From the NCBI RefSeq assembly GCF_030936135.1, contig NC_082600.1, positions 5,580,001 to 5,644,000 of the forward strand: a stretch of 64,000 bases of DNA, written 5' to 3'. A program made the position numbers and the translations under genes. The stretch is from Gavia stellata. Lineage: Eukaryota; Chordata; Aves; Gaviiformes; Gaviidae. A model generated the notes under the pieces. That model ran no database searches. It was not told the origin of the DNA and saw nothing but the letters and a program-made list of their open reading frames with translations. This document shows, piece after piece, positions 38,401 through 51,870 of the stretch; the first letter of the stretch is position 1, and each line of letters opens with the position of its first letter.

Positions 38401-39015
38401 AGGATCTCCCCAGGTACCCTTCTGCCAAGCAGGTTCCCTACTCTCTGAGTTGCTTTCATGGCTCTTTCTGAACCCTTTCTAATCCTCCACTTTCCGTTTC
38501 AAAGCCTGGCCCTGAGACTGGACATCATCATTTCAGCAGAGGTCTCCTCTCCCACCTGATTTGGGGATTTCAGTGGCAATGTCCTTGCCCTCATCCCCCC
38601 ACTGACCCAGGGCTGAAGCCTTTTGGGTTCCCACTAGAGTCCATCACCCTTCTTACCATCCCACCACCCCAGCTCCTGCAACCTCATAGCTGTCAGGAGG
38701 GCTTAGCGCTCACCAGCCCATGCATGGCCTGGCTTTCCAAACACCTTCCTCCTGCAGGGATGCTGAATCGCTCTGGTTATCTCTCCAGATGCATTTACTT
38801 GTCCTTTGCCACCCAGCTCTGCTTTTCTTTGCCAAGCTCTCCATCCTCTGGGTGCCTCTTTCTATCACTTCTCTCCCTTCACCAGCTCTGGTGATTTGGC
38901 GTTTAACAATTCTGCCTGCGTGCTCTTTCACATTGCTAATAAAAATGTTAAATAAAGCCAAGCCCTCGCTGCCTCCTCTGCGCGACACTGAACAAACACC
39001 CTCACAACTCACCAC
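38400..39015 (-). mobile_element. Possible degenerate CR1 continuation or older CR1 copy
   Basis: CAGGATGCCAGG at the end of the clear CR1 is followed by weakly similar sequence. At 38931-38965, CATTGCTAATAAAAATGTTAAATAAAGCC matches the CR1 segment coding near the RT thumb region in reverse. The rest is too diverged to call by eye. Confidence 0.35.
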
Positions 39016-40800
39016 ACTCCCTTTAATCCTGACTCCTCCTTTGCAGGTCTGCAGCCCCTGGGGCGATACCCTCACCCAGAGCAGCCTGCAGTAACTCCCC
39101 AGACATGATTCCCTCCAGGTATGTCGCTAACAGAGAGGAGCTTGATTATCCCAAGGGGTCAAACCTGCAGCCCCACATCCTATGGAGGAGCTGCCATGGC
39201 CCATGGGTTCCCCAAAAATCAGTGAGACACAGCAGAGCACAGTTACCTGTCCTTCCCCCACCGTGGCACGAAGGGACAGGCTTGCAGGGATGGAGGGACA
39301 CTTTGCTTTTAACAGTAACATCAAGAGATAAATCAGCTTCGCCTCTGCTTTAAACTATCTCTGAAAGCAAAAGCAATTTGTCACTTCTAAAGGGAATGAG
39401 GATGCAGGAGGACCCAGCCCTGGTGCGAAACACAGCGTGGGCACCAGGGCTGTCTCGCCCCCCTGCTCAGGGGAGGGACGAGAAAGGCAGCCCAGCATGG
39501 GCATCCTCGCTGCATCCGAAGGCTGGTGCTGGGAAACACAAGGTAGGTAGCCAGCCTTACCGAAAAGTCACAAGTGAATCAAAGCAGGTCAGTAGGAAAT
39601 TTCTTCTTCTTGGCATTGACATTCCGACCTCACAACCTCCTTTGGGAAAGCCAAAAATGCTTCAAGTCTTGAAAACTCTCCTTTGTCGTTACTTCAGCAA
39701 ACTGGGAATTAAATCATCTCTGAGCAGGCTATTAATGGCAAGGGAGGGTGGGAGCACCGCTGCGAGGCCCGCAGCCACTCTGTGCTAGGTGCTGTACGCA
39801 CACACAAAACGTGAGCCCTGTTGGAAAGGTTACAGACCAGAAAGGACTTTTAAAATATATTTTCTGAAGCATAAAGGAGGTAAGTTGCCCTCCCTGCTCC
39901 CTCGTGCCCTCTCCTCCCTCTCCAGCCCGGTCCCAGGCCCTCCCAGGGCACAGGGCTCTGCGGGGTGAGTTGCCCCCCATGGAGGGCTAGACGAAGCATT
40001 TTCTAAGCAACAGCAACTCTGGCAGAACTATTTCATTTCTTGTTACCAGCAGCCACATGAGAATAAATATTATGGTCCCTACCTGTGAGCATGTGAGGGG
40101 AGGCAAGGCAAGAACCAGCTCCTCCTTGAAAACAGAAAACAACAGAAATACAGTCCAGTTTTTCCAGCAATTAGTTCCGTAGGGATCTCTGTAAGGAAGT
40201 CTCTGGTCTCACAGAGGCACCTTCGCTCCTCTCACTCTCCCTATAATGATGCTACCTCGGCCTTCCAACTTGTTTCATCACCAAGTACTTATACATCACA
40301 TACAGTGGCAAGGGCTGAGTGTCACCAGGAGGTATCCGAGACCAAGGAAGGTGTTTTCTCTGTGCACTGGGACCCTGAAGGGGAGTCCCCACTGGTGCCT
40401 CCAACTCTGCATCTCCAACAGGGAAAACCCAAGACTGGGGTCAAGCCCCATGACAGTGCCATGTGCAGCCCCGCACGTGGGGATGTCATTGTCACAGGTC
40501 ATCCTACAGTCCCCAGACCACATGATGCCATTCCCAAATCTGTTTAAATGAAGAATGGGGAAGGGACTGCAACGAGGAAGACACTTCCTTTTTGGCACAT
40601 CCCGCACTAAGAAGTATTTGCTGATAAGCTGATAATCAGGTGGCCCGGCCACCCCCGGTATGTTAGACCTTGCTGCTTAGAGAATATTTGATCATACAGT
40701 ATCTCCATTAGGAGTTTGTAATCCGCTATCATGGCATTTGAGAGCCATTTGAGTATAAGGAGATTTTTATTAATGGTTCATGAGCCTAAAAGTCAAAATT
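39016..40800. other. Intergenic DNA, nothing recognised
   Basis: Mixed-composition unique DNA between the CR1 cluster and the satellite cluster. No gene, RNA or repeat could be supported. Confidence 0.5.
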
Positions 40801-41007
40801 GACTCTCAGAGCAGATTTTAACAGCTTGTGCAGCATTTATATATTTATCTATCTCTTCACCCACCTCTTCTCCTCACCACCATCACCTCCCTCTGCTCTG
40901 CCCCAGCACAGAGGTGCAGCAGCAATAACAGCAGCAGGGAGACACTGGGCAGTCCCAGCAGCTGGAACTGCTGAAAGGTGTTTCCCCTTCCCCTCTGTCT
41001 TTTTCTG

Positions 41008-41440
41008 TCTTCTCTCCTTTTTCCTTTCCTTTCCTTTCCTTTCCTTTCCTTTCCTTTCCTTTCCTTTCCTTTCCTTTCCTTTCCTTTCCTTTCCTTTCCT
41101 TTCCTTTCCTTTCCTTTCCTTTCCTTTCCTTTCCTTTCCTTTCTTTCCTTTCCTTTCCTTTCCTTTCCTTTCCTTTCCTTTCCTTTCCTTTCCTTTCCTT
41201 TCCTTTCCTTTCTTTCTCTTTCCTTTCCTTTCTTTCCTTTCCTTCCTTCCCTTCCCTTCTTCCCTTCCCTTCCCTTCCCTTCCTTCCCTTCCTTCCTTCC
41301 TTCCCTTCCCTTCCTTCCCTTTTTTCCTTTCTTCTTGCCTTTTCCTTCTCTTTCTTCTTTCTTCTTTCTTTCTTTCTTCTCTCGCTCTCTCCTTCCTTCC
41401 TTCCTTCCTTCCCTTCCTTCCTCCTTTTCTTTCCTTCTGT
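41008..41440. repeat. (TTTCC)n pentanucleotide satellite and polypyrimidine tract
   Basis: Positions 41008-41336 contain no purine at all on the plus strand. The 5' two-thirds is a near-perfect TTTCC array (about 37 units with single-base interruptions near 41142), grading into TTCC and TTCCC units. Frames of 194-278 codons on both strands (SFPFLSFPFL on plus, KGKERKGKER on minus) are products of the pentamer, not genes. Confidence 0.97.
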
Positions 41441-41569
41441 TTCCAGCCCAGGCAGTCCCGACACCAAGCCCTGACGCCCCCCAGCCCCCCCCAGGGCCCT
41501 GGCCCTTCACCCCAGCACTCCCAGAGCGCCTCACACCTGCAGGCACTGGTGCTACAGGCATCACTATAT

Positions 41570-41810
41570 CCATCTGTGCTATATGCGTTTATACATATGT
41601 GCATTCATGCAGTAGACATTTATGATGTGCATTAATATCTGCATTTATGCCATATGCATTGGTGCCACGTGCATTTATAGACAGGCACTGATATGTGCAT
41701 TTATGCTATATGCATTCATAGGCATGCATTTATATATGCATTTGCATGCTATATCTGTTTATGCATATGCATTGATATAAGCATTCATGCTATATTCTGT
41801 TATAGAAATG
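41570..41810. repeat. Degenerate GCATTTATG-type tandem repeat
   Basis: About a dozen variants of TGCATTNATG occur over 240 bases, many as ATGCAT palindromes (for example near 41655, 41710, 41727 and 41765). Irregular spacing of about 20-28 bases suggests an old minisatellite. Confidence 0.65.
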
Positions 41811-42164
41811 CAACTTCTGCTCTGTGCGTGTATATGTGGGGGGGTGTATGCGGGGAGGGGGGTGCATGTGTGGAGGCTCTGAGCCCTGCGCACCCCCTCG
41901 GTCCCTGCACCCTGCAGGGCTGGGAGGGGGGAGCAGAGGTGCCCCCTCCCCAGATGACAGCCCCAGCACAGCCTGGGGGTGAGGGAGGCCCTGGCCCCCC
42001 TCCGAACATGGCGGGTTACCTTCTGGGGTTGCCTCCCCAAACCCTCAGCCTGCGTGGCCCCAGGGGGTGGGGGGACCTGTCCTCCCCTGCCCTTTGGGAA
42101 ATTGGGGACAGAGGGTGGGGCCCTTCTGGGGTCCCCACTCTCCTTTCAGTCCCAAAACTGGATG

Positions 42165-42350
42165 AGGTCCAGGACCCAAACCAAGCCAAACCCAAGCCCA
42201 GACCTTACCCAGCCCTCCAAACCCCAAACCCATATCCATACCTGATATTCCCAATCCTCTTCTAACCTTCCAGACCCAAACCCAACCCTCCCAAACCCAA
42301 CCTCCCAAACCCATACCCAACCCTCCAGCCCTATCCCCATCACCCCCCCA
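42165..42350. repeat. CCCAAA/CCCAAC-rich low-complexity stretch
   Basis: Plus strand is C/A-rich with repeated CCCAAACC, CCCAACCCTCC and CCCATATCC units. It is reminiscent of, but not, telomeric CCCTAA. The complementary strand is G/T-rich and gives a spurious Gly/Trp/Val-rich frame. Confidence 0.7.
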
Positions 42351-42657
42351 AACACCAGGTAAGGGCAGTGCCAGGGCTGTGAGTGGGGGATTTCGGGGTC
42401 CCTGTGCCCCCCTAGTACCAGGTGAGGAAGCTCTGCTGTGAATCCTAAATCTGGCTTTTTTCAGTCGCTCTCCCCCCATCTCCTTGGAAACCTGCAGTGC
42501 TCCCCAGCCCCGCACTCCTCCTGGAAATGCAATCAATCACCCAAAACTTGTCCCTGTTTTGGGGCTTCCTGGGCTGGCTCAGCCTGGGGTGGGAGCAGAG
42601 CCGCCTGGGTTAGGGCTGGTTACTGGTCAGAGACTGGGAGTGTGGGCTGGTGCTGGC

Positions 42658-43855
42658 AAGGAGCAGGCAGGAGCGGGCAGGGAGTGGGTAAGGGGCAGGC
42701 AGGGAGTGAGCAGGAATGGGTAAGGAGTGGGCAGGGAGTGGGTAAGGATGTGGGTAAGGAGTGGGTAAGGAGTGGGTAAGGGGCAGGCAGGGAGTGGGTA
42801 AGGAGTGGGTAAGGAGCAGGCAGGGAGCGGGCAGGGAGTGGTAAGGAGTGGGCAGGGATGTGGGTAAGGAGTGGGTAAGGAGTGGGTAAGGAGCAGGCAG
42901 GGAGCAGGCAGGGAGTGGGTAAGGAGTGGGTAAGGAGCAGGCAGGAGTGGGCAGGGAGAGGGTAAGGAGTGGGCAGGGAGTGGGTAAGGAGTGGGTAAGG
43001 AGCAGGCAGGGAGCGGGCAGGGAGTGGGTAAGGAGTGGGTAAGGAGCAGGCAGGGAGTGGGCAGGGAGAGGTAAGGAGTGGGCAGGGAGTGGGTAAGGAG
43101 TGGGTAAGGGGCAGGCAGGGAGTGGGCAGGGAGAGGATAAGGAGTGGGTAAGGAGCAGGCAGGGAGCAGGCAGGGAGTGGGTAAGAGTGGGTAAGGAGCA
43201 GGCAGGGAGTGGGCAGGGGAGTGGGTAAGGAGTGGGTAAGGAGCAGGCAGGGAGCAGGCAGGGAGTGGGTAAGGAGTGGGTAAGGAGTGGGTAAGGAGCA
43301 GGCAGGGAGTGGGTAAGGAGTGGGTAAGGAGTGGGTAAGGAGCAGGCAGGGAGTGGGTAAGGAGTGGGTAAGGGGCAGGCAGGGAGTGGGCAGGGGAGTG
43401 GGTAAGGATGTGGGTAAGGAGCAGGCAGGGAGCGGGCAGGGAGAGGGTAAGGAGTGGGTAAGGAGTGGGTAAGGAGCAGGCAGGGAGTGGGCAGGGAGTG
43501 GGTAAGGAGGTGGGTAAGGAGTGGGTAAGGAGCAGGCAGGGAGCGGGGCAGGGAGTGGGTAAGGAGCGGGCAGGGAGTGGGTAAGGAGTGGGTAAGGGGC
43601 AGGCAGGGAGTGGGTAAGGAGTGGGTAAGGAGTGGGTAAGGAGCAGGCAGGGAGCGGGCAGGGAGAGGGTAAGGAGCGGGCAGGGAGTGGGTAAGGAGTG
43701 GGTAAGGGGCAGGCAGGGAGCAGGCAGTCTGTGGGCAGGGGCAGGCAGGTGAATGGAGGGGGGAGCAGAGCAGGAGCAGGAGGGGATCAGACAAGGAGCA
43801 GGCAGGGATCCGGCAGGGCATCAGGCAGGGAGCAGGCAGGGTGCAGGCAGAGGAG
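42658..43855. repeat. G-rich 11-bp minisatellite, about 1.2 kb
   Basis: Units alternate between AGTGGGTAAGG, AGCAGGCAGGG and AGCGGGCAGGG, 11 bp each, with higher-order blocks, over about 100 units. On the minus strand the 11-bp unit has no stop in any phase, so a 452-codon Pro/Leu/Ser/Thr-rich frame (43968-42610) passes through all of it. That frame has an 11-residue period and no sign of being a gene. Each unit carries GGG runs, so G-quadruplex formation is possible. Confidence 0.97.
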
Positions 43856-43859
43856 ACAG

Positions 43860-46230
43860 AGCCGGCATTTGAGGCAGCTCCGCTGTGGTTGGGGTCAAGA
43901 CTTCCCTCCTGGTTTTCTGCTTTTTCAATTTTGGGTTGTCTTTTTTTTTCCTGTGGTGGAAATGTCACCCTGCAGAACAGGGGAGGATCCCCTTATACGT
44001 ATATTTTTGGGGGGCTGGGGGGACACCTTAAATCAAATACCCTTCTAATCAGCTCTTTGCCCCTAAATCTGGCTTTCCAACACTAAACCGACGTGGTCCC
44101 CTCAGCTTTTCCCCCGATTTTATTGCATCCAGAATTGCCTCCCGCAGCCCGAGTTCAGAGAAATTAATTCAGTCGGAAGGGAGACCTAAAACGTTTAAAA
44201 ATGAAAAGGAGTTAAACCGCTCTTTATATATATTCTGCGTTTGCCAGCTTACCTTGGGATTGTGCCCTTTGCCCACACGAGTGCCCATTTAAATTAAAAC
44301 CAGAAACAAAAAGGTAGAGAAAATGTGGAAAGTGCAAAAAGCCAGGCAAAATTCAGAGAAATTCCTGCCATGAATTGGCTTTTTCTGATAAAAAGGAGCT
44401 GTAGCCGGAGGAGCTTATCCCCGACAGACGGGGAAACACTTGGGAAAGAAAAGTAGAAGATAAGATGGGAAAAACAAAATGGGAAAAGAGGTTTTAAAGA
44501 GGCTCTTAAAAAAAAAAAATCAAAAGCCCAGGAAACAAAGAGCTTTTCCAGGCAGGTGGGATGCTGCATCCCAGTTCAGCAAGGACTTGCTTTTTCCAAT
44601 CGTATTTTGCATTAATAGGTTTTTTTTTTTTGAGGTGGGTAAACTTTGTTGGTTTGAACCAAATCAGTGGAGAAATGAAACTTTCCGCGCTGCTGCCTGG
44701 GAGCAGCCGGCGATGGGGACCCATCCGAGCCACCCCCGGCGGCTCCAGCCTCCGCGCTGCCTTGCGCTTCCCAATCCCTCCCTGCACGTACCCTCCCATT
44801 AAAAAAAAAATAAATGAGAAAATCACGGACCGACAAGCGTTAACACGAAGCGGCGTAAAAACTCGCCCTTGTTCAGAGCCGGCCGATGTGTTTATTTTAA
44901 AGGCTGATCTTTGCTCATGGTGGCGGGGGACATAAATGCCGCCGTGGGAAGGAGAGGGATTGCCAGTGGGAAGGAGAGGGATTGCCGGTGCCCAAGGAGG
45001 GGGACAGCCCGCTTGGGATGCGGGGATGCGAAGCCGAGGGATGGCCGGAGAGGCACCGCGACGGCGGGCGGTGGCAGCGGCATTTGTGCTCCCCGGTCCC
45101 CGGCGGTGGGGTGATGGTGGCCACACGCCGGTGGCCCCAGGTGACTCGCAGGCAGGAGGGTGCTGGTGACAAGCTGCGGAGGACGGCCGGTGACAGGGAG
45201 CAGGATGGTGGCGGGTGCTTTTATCAGCCTCTCTCTCTTTCCAGAGGTCCGTGGTTTTTTGCTGCGTTAAATCCAAACCGAGTTCAGGGCTCAAGCGACC
45301 CCAGCGATGCACGCGGGAAGGGGAGAGGGAGAAGGACAGAGAAAGAGCCACCAAGAACAGGGATGCTTGGGAAGGGCCTGATCCTGCATCACAGGGCACT
45401 GCGGCTTCAGCTCACGGAGTGGTAGCTTAAAAACTTGTCCCCCTCCTTCCCCAGCACCTCCGCTCGGCTGATGCTGCCTGATCGCTCCCAGGTCCCCCCT
45501 TCTCCTCCCTGGAGCAGCCTGGAAAGTTTAGTGCTCTCTTCAAACGCAACCAGGGGCTCACATCTCCCGGGAGCCCACAGAGCAAACGCATCCCTCCCCA
45601 GGACGAGATTTGGGAAAGTGGGGGGTGGGAAGGTCACGTTATCCAAGGTCTGTTTGTCATGAATGTTTTTTGCGAAAAAAACAAATTAAAAATAAAATAA
45701 TCCCCCCTTCGTTTTGCTTCCTTGACCTCGGGGAGCCACCGGCAAAACCCCCTTTGTCTTGGCCCTGCAGAAGCAGCCGGACCCTCCTGGTCCCGCGCCT
45801 GGCTGCAACCGAGAAATCCCTGCGGCAGACGGCATCGCCCCTCTCCGTCACTCGCTGGATGCGATTAAAATGGAAGACAACCATCAAGTGTGCTAGAACC
45901 ATTTTAATATAATTATACATATCTGCCAAATCCAGGAAAAAAAGGTTTATGCATATATATCTTTTTTTTTTTTTTTCAGTTAACATCTGCAAGCATAAAC
46001 GACAATGAATTTCTCGGTTTAAATTCATCCAGGTCAGAGCAACTGCCCAAAGTCCTGTTGGATTTGACGGTTACTGCCAGCATGGCCAGCAGTAAGTGAG
46101 CTCCAGAGGAGTTTAATGTCCCCGGGTGGGGGTTTTTTCGGTCTTTTCTCTTTCATTCAGAGACAGTTTGTTGTAAAAAGTTTCAGTGCAGTTCACCTCA
46201 GGTGAAAGGCGATTGTATTTTTGTGTTTTT
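43860..46230. other. DNA immediately 3' of OTX2, no gene recognised
   Basis: Contains CpG-rich patches (44680-45130) and AT-rich parts (44170-44640, 45890-46000). A 297-codon minus-strand frame (45399-44506) lacks any recognised domain and has no splice support. Some of this may be transcribed read-through of OTX2. Confidence 0.45.
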
Positions 46231-46257
46231 TCTCTTTTTTTTTTTAATATATATTTT

Positions 46258-46263
46258 TTTATT
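46258..46263 (-). terminator. OTX2: Candidate distal OTX2 polyadenylation signal AATAAA
   Basis: The plus strand reads TTTATT, which is AATAAA on the OTX2 strand, about 920 bases past the stop codon. The downstream stretch is A-rich rather than clearly GU-rich on the minus strand, which weakens the call. Alternatives are AATAAA at 46965-46970 and ATTAAA at 46504-46509. Confidence 0.4.
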
Positions 46264-46964
46264 ATTTTTTAAAAGAGGATAATAGGTAACTCAGTTGCTC
46301 TGAATTTCACTTATAATTATAACCTATTTAAATCACAGCAGAACTCCCGCTGGTGCAGAGTTCATAGTTGCATACAATACAGGAGATCACAGTTTTGAAG
46401 TCTAGCACAGATTAAAAACCACAGATGTACCATTTATATAAGACACACACTGATTGTCTCTTAAAAACTACATATTGACTCCTTATGAACATTATCTTTT
46501 TTTTTTAATCTTTAAATAAAGTAGTGCAGCTAGGACAATCAGTCACACAACCCACACAGCCCTGAACCAAGTTCTCCGGGTGCCAACTTGAGCAAGTTGG
46601 GCATGAAACAGTTGGATGAGCTCGAGAGCGAGAGAGAAAGAAAGAGGGAGGGAGAAAAAGAGGGAGAAAAAGAGAGATGCTGTCCATTCCGAATATTTTA
46701 ACCGAGGGTTGGCTAACACATTGGAAACCTCTGGGTGAAGGATCTTTCCACGCACACACAAAAAAAGAAATAAAAACCTAGACTTTTTTTTTTTTAAACT
46801 TTTTTTTTTTTTAAAACTGGCCCGTAGGTGGGACGATCTCCCACCTCTTCCAAACAAAGAAACCCAACAATTGCCTAAAACTAGAAAGAACACAGATGGG
46901 TCTGTCTGTTTTCTGCTCACTAGATGATCTGTCCGTTTAAGGCCTTCCTCCTCTGTTTTTCCTC

Positions 46965-46970
46965 TTTATT
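46965..46970 (-). terminator. OTX2: Candidate proximal OTX2 polyadenylation signal AATAAA
   Basis: TTTATT on the plus strand within cctctttattattcc lies about 215 bases past the OTX2 stop. It would give a short 3' UTR if used. No experimental support is visible from sequence. Confidence 0.35.
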
Positions 46971-47180
46971 ATTCCTTTTCCAGAGCGTCTGAGCAGGAGA
47001 TGAGTCTGAACGGGATCACACCAACACTGTCCCCCTCTTGTCGCTGTCGGTTTTTTTGTTCGTTTGTTTGTCCGTTGAGTTATTTTTCTCTTTAATTTAA
47101 CCAAGACCTGACTAAAACTGGAGCGTTCAGCCCAGCCTGTTCGTTCTCGTCGCGATTTCTCTCGTTATCACAAAGGTTCT

Positions 47181-50027
<2,847 letters not shown>

Positions 50028-50239
50028 TCAGGCCAGCTTGCTGCCCCCCCCCCAGCTTTTATCCCCGCTGCCTTCCCCCGTCAAATCCTCCAGCTCGTAA
50101 AGCCGGACCCCAGCCGGATTTGGGAGCTGGGAGAGACTGACTAGATAAACGCATCTCTCCCAAAAAAGGGCGAGGAGGGGAGGGAGGCGGGGGGGCACAG
50201 CCCAGCCAGTAATTACTGCCCGAACAAAACCCCCCCATG

Positions 50240-50460
50240 CCTTCAACTGCCCGCATTGTACGGCAGCCCGGGGCATTTGCATAGGATTCCCGGCCGGGCA
50301 CCGGCTAATTGTCTCAAGCAAAACTTGATTGGGGCCATTGGCAGACACAAAGGACCCCTCGGCTAAATAAATAATGCAGATAACAAAGCCCAAGGGTGAG
50401 AAACAAAGAAACAATTCAAGAAACCTATCTCTCCCCTAGTCTCTTGCAAGGACTTTAATT
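50240..50460. promoter_or_regulatory. Candidate intronic POU/SOX enhancer
   Basis: An AT-richer island in the GC-rich OTX2 intron. It contains an octamer ATTTGCAT (50275-50282), TAATTG (near 50306), ACAAAGG (50347-50353), AACAAAG (50382-50388) and AACAAAG followed by ACAAT (50402-50415). A POU octamer beside several SOX-type sites is the expected make-up of neural-progenitor enhancers. Function is inferred from motif density only. Confidence 0.4.
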
Positions 50461-50589
50461 ATCCCAGGTTTGGGCAACATTCAAACCTTCCCCCCCTCCC
50501 TTTACCCCTTCCCCCCGACGTTGCTGCATTTCAGAGCTCAAATGCCCGCTCGGGAAGAGACAAACTTTTCTGCTCTACCGCCAGCAGTC

Positions 50590-50720
50590 CACGTCTGCAG
50601 TAATTTCCACCGGCCATTTGCACCTAATTAGTACTCCGGGTAATTAGATTTGGAGGCAAGTAACAGATTTATTAGGCTTTCAAGAAACTCTTGATGACGG
50701 AGCTGAAGCTAAACAAACAC
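50590..50720. promoter_or_regulatory. Candidate intronic homeodomain-site element
   Basis: Two TAATTAG sites (50625-50631 and 50641-50647) are spaced 16 bp apart, with TAATTT upstream and TTTATTAGG downstream, in an otherwise CpG-rich intron. The stretch is free of simple repeats. The spacing suggests paired homeodomain occupancy. No function is shown. Confidence 0.35.
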
Positions 50721-51714
50721 CTCGGTGGGGAGCGGCCCCGGGACGGCCCCGGCGGGCGGGCGGGCGAGCGGCTCCCCCGGGCCCGGCTCCGGCTCCGGTT
50801 CCCCCGGGTCCCCGCTCGCCGCCCCGGCGGGGCCGGGCGCTCCAAAGCGAGGGGTGAGGGGGGACCCAAACACAGCCTCCGCCAAAAAATGGCCGTCAAG
50901 GAGCCAGCCCGGGGGGCTCGAAAGGGTTAAAGACTGTTTCCCCCTGGAAAAGCGCTTTTTTTTTTTTTTTGTCTTTTTGGGCAAAATCTCGCCCTTCCCT
51001 CCCTTCCCGACGGCCGTCGGAAAAACCAATTCCAGCGTAACTTTCTTCCCCAAACACCCCAAAACTCCGCGTTTCAGCTAACGAGAGCACACGGCAGCAG
51101 AGCCGCCGCCCCGGGAGGGCTGCGCGCTGCCGGGGGGCTCCTGCGGGACCCCGGGGCCCCCCCCGCCCGCGCCGTCGGTGCTGGTTATCGGCGGTGCGGA
51201 GTTTCCCCTTCACCCCTCGGGGAAGCGCTTTGCCGCCCTCAGCTGCGCCGAGCGGCGGAGCGGGCGCGCATCTAGCGCGGGGAGCGCAGGGTCGGGCCCC
51301 GCTTTTAACACCCCCCCCCGGGGGAGGCTGAAGAGGGGCAGTTTTGCCGAGGGGGGAGCCCCGCTCCGCGCTGGCGTCGGGGCGGCTTCGGCCGCCAATT
51401 TGTTGGCCAGCGCAGGATGCGCGGGAGAGCAAACCCGCGTTTGCTGCACGCTTAAAAACGAGCAAACAAACAAACAAAAACCCCAAACGCCAAAACAAAA
51501 CCCACCCCCCCCCAAGCCCCAACCTCCATTCTGTTAAACTCGGCGGCATCACGCCGAGGCGCCAGCCCAGCGCGGCCGCCCGCGGAGCGGCTCGGCCGCG
51601 GCCGCGCATCCCGGGGCCGCCCCGCAGCCCGCGGAGCAACGGCTCCGCTCCGCAATCTGTCACCTTTCCCCCTCCTTCCCCCCCCGCCCCGCTCCGCAAA
51701 GAGCCCGGCTACCA

Positions 51715-51870
51715 GTTGCTCTGCCCTCGCTCAATAATAATTACCCCGTCCGAGAATTAATTATAATAAATGTTTTCTTGATAAACTAACGAGATAATCC
51801 GGGCGGCACACGCTCCCTAATTACGGGCCACCGGCCCCAGCTCCGCTGATCGCCCGGGCTGATTAATGCA
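51715..51870. promoter_or_regulatory. Candidate intronic homeodomain cluster with an OTX-type site
   Basis: Within 150 bases there are TAATTA (51738-51743), TTAATTA (51757-51763), TAATCC (51795-51800), TAATTA (51818-51823) and GATTAATG (51861-51868). TAATCC is the preferred K50/OTX core, so autoregulation is possible. Flanks on both sides are CpG-rich and lack such sites. Confidence 0.4.

Larger units (their letters stand above)
46240..47180 (-). other. OTX2: OTX2 3' UTR (3' end approximate)
   Basis: Sequence downstream of the TGA is AT- and T-rich on the plus strand and holds three candidate minus-strand polyadenylation signals: AATAAA at 46965-46970, ATTAAA at 46504-46509 and AATAAA at 46258-46263. 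The most distal would give a 3' UTR of about 0.9 kb, similar to mammalian OTX2 transcripts as I recall them. Long A/T homopolymers (46228-46247, 46501-46508, 46783-46813) lie inside it. No repeat insertion is seen. The true end needs transcript data. Confidence 0.6.

Noticed and set aside
40799..41635. Open frames of 194-278 codons on both strands (Phe/Leu/Pro/Ser-rich or Lys/Gly/Glu/Arg-rich)
   Set aside because: They are translations of the TTTCC pentamer array and appear in several phases on both strands; no gene.
42165..42350. Interstitial telomere repeat
   Set aside because: Units are CCCAAAC/CCCAACC variants, not CCCTAA arrays.
42658..43855. Possible CRISPR-like array because of regular repeats
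   Set aside because: Units are contiguous 11-mers without unique spacers, in a vertebrate genome.
42610..43968. 452-codon minus-strand frame as a Pro-rich repeat protein
   Set aside because: The 11-bp minisatellite unit lacks stops in every phase, so openness is automatic; no start context, splice sites or domain.
44506..45399. 297-codon minus-strand frame just 3' of OTX2
   Set aside because: CpG-rich composition explains the lack of stops; no recognised domain and no conserved start.
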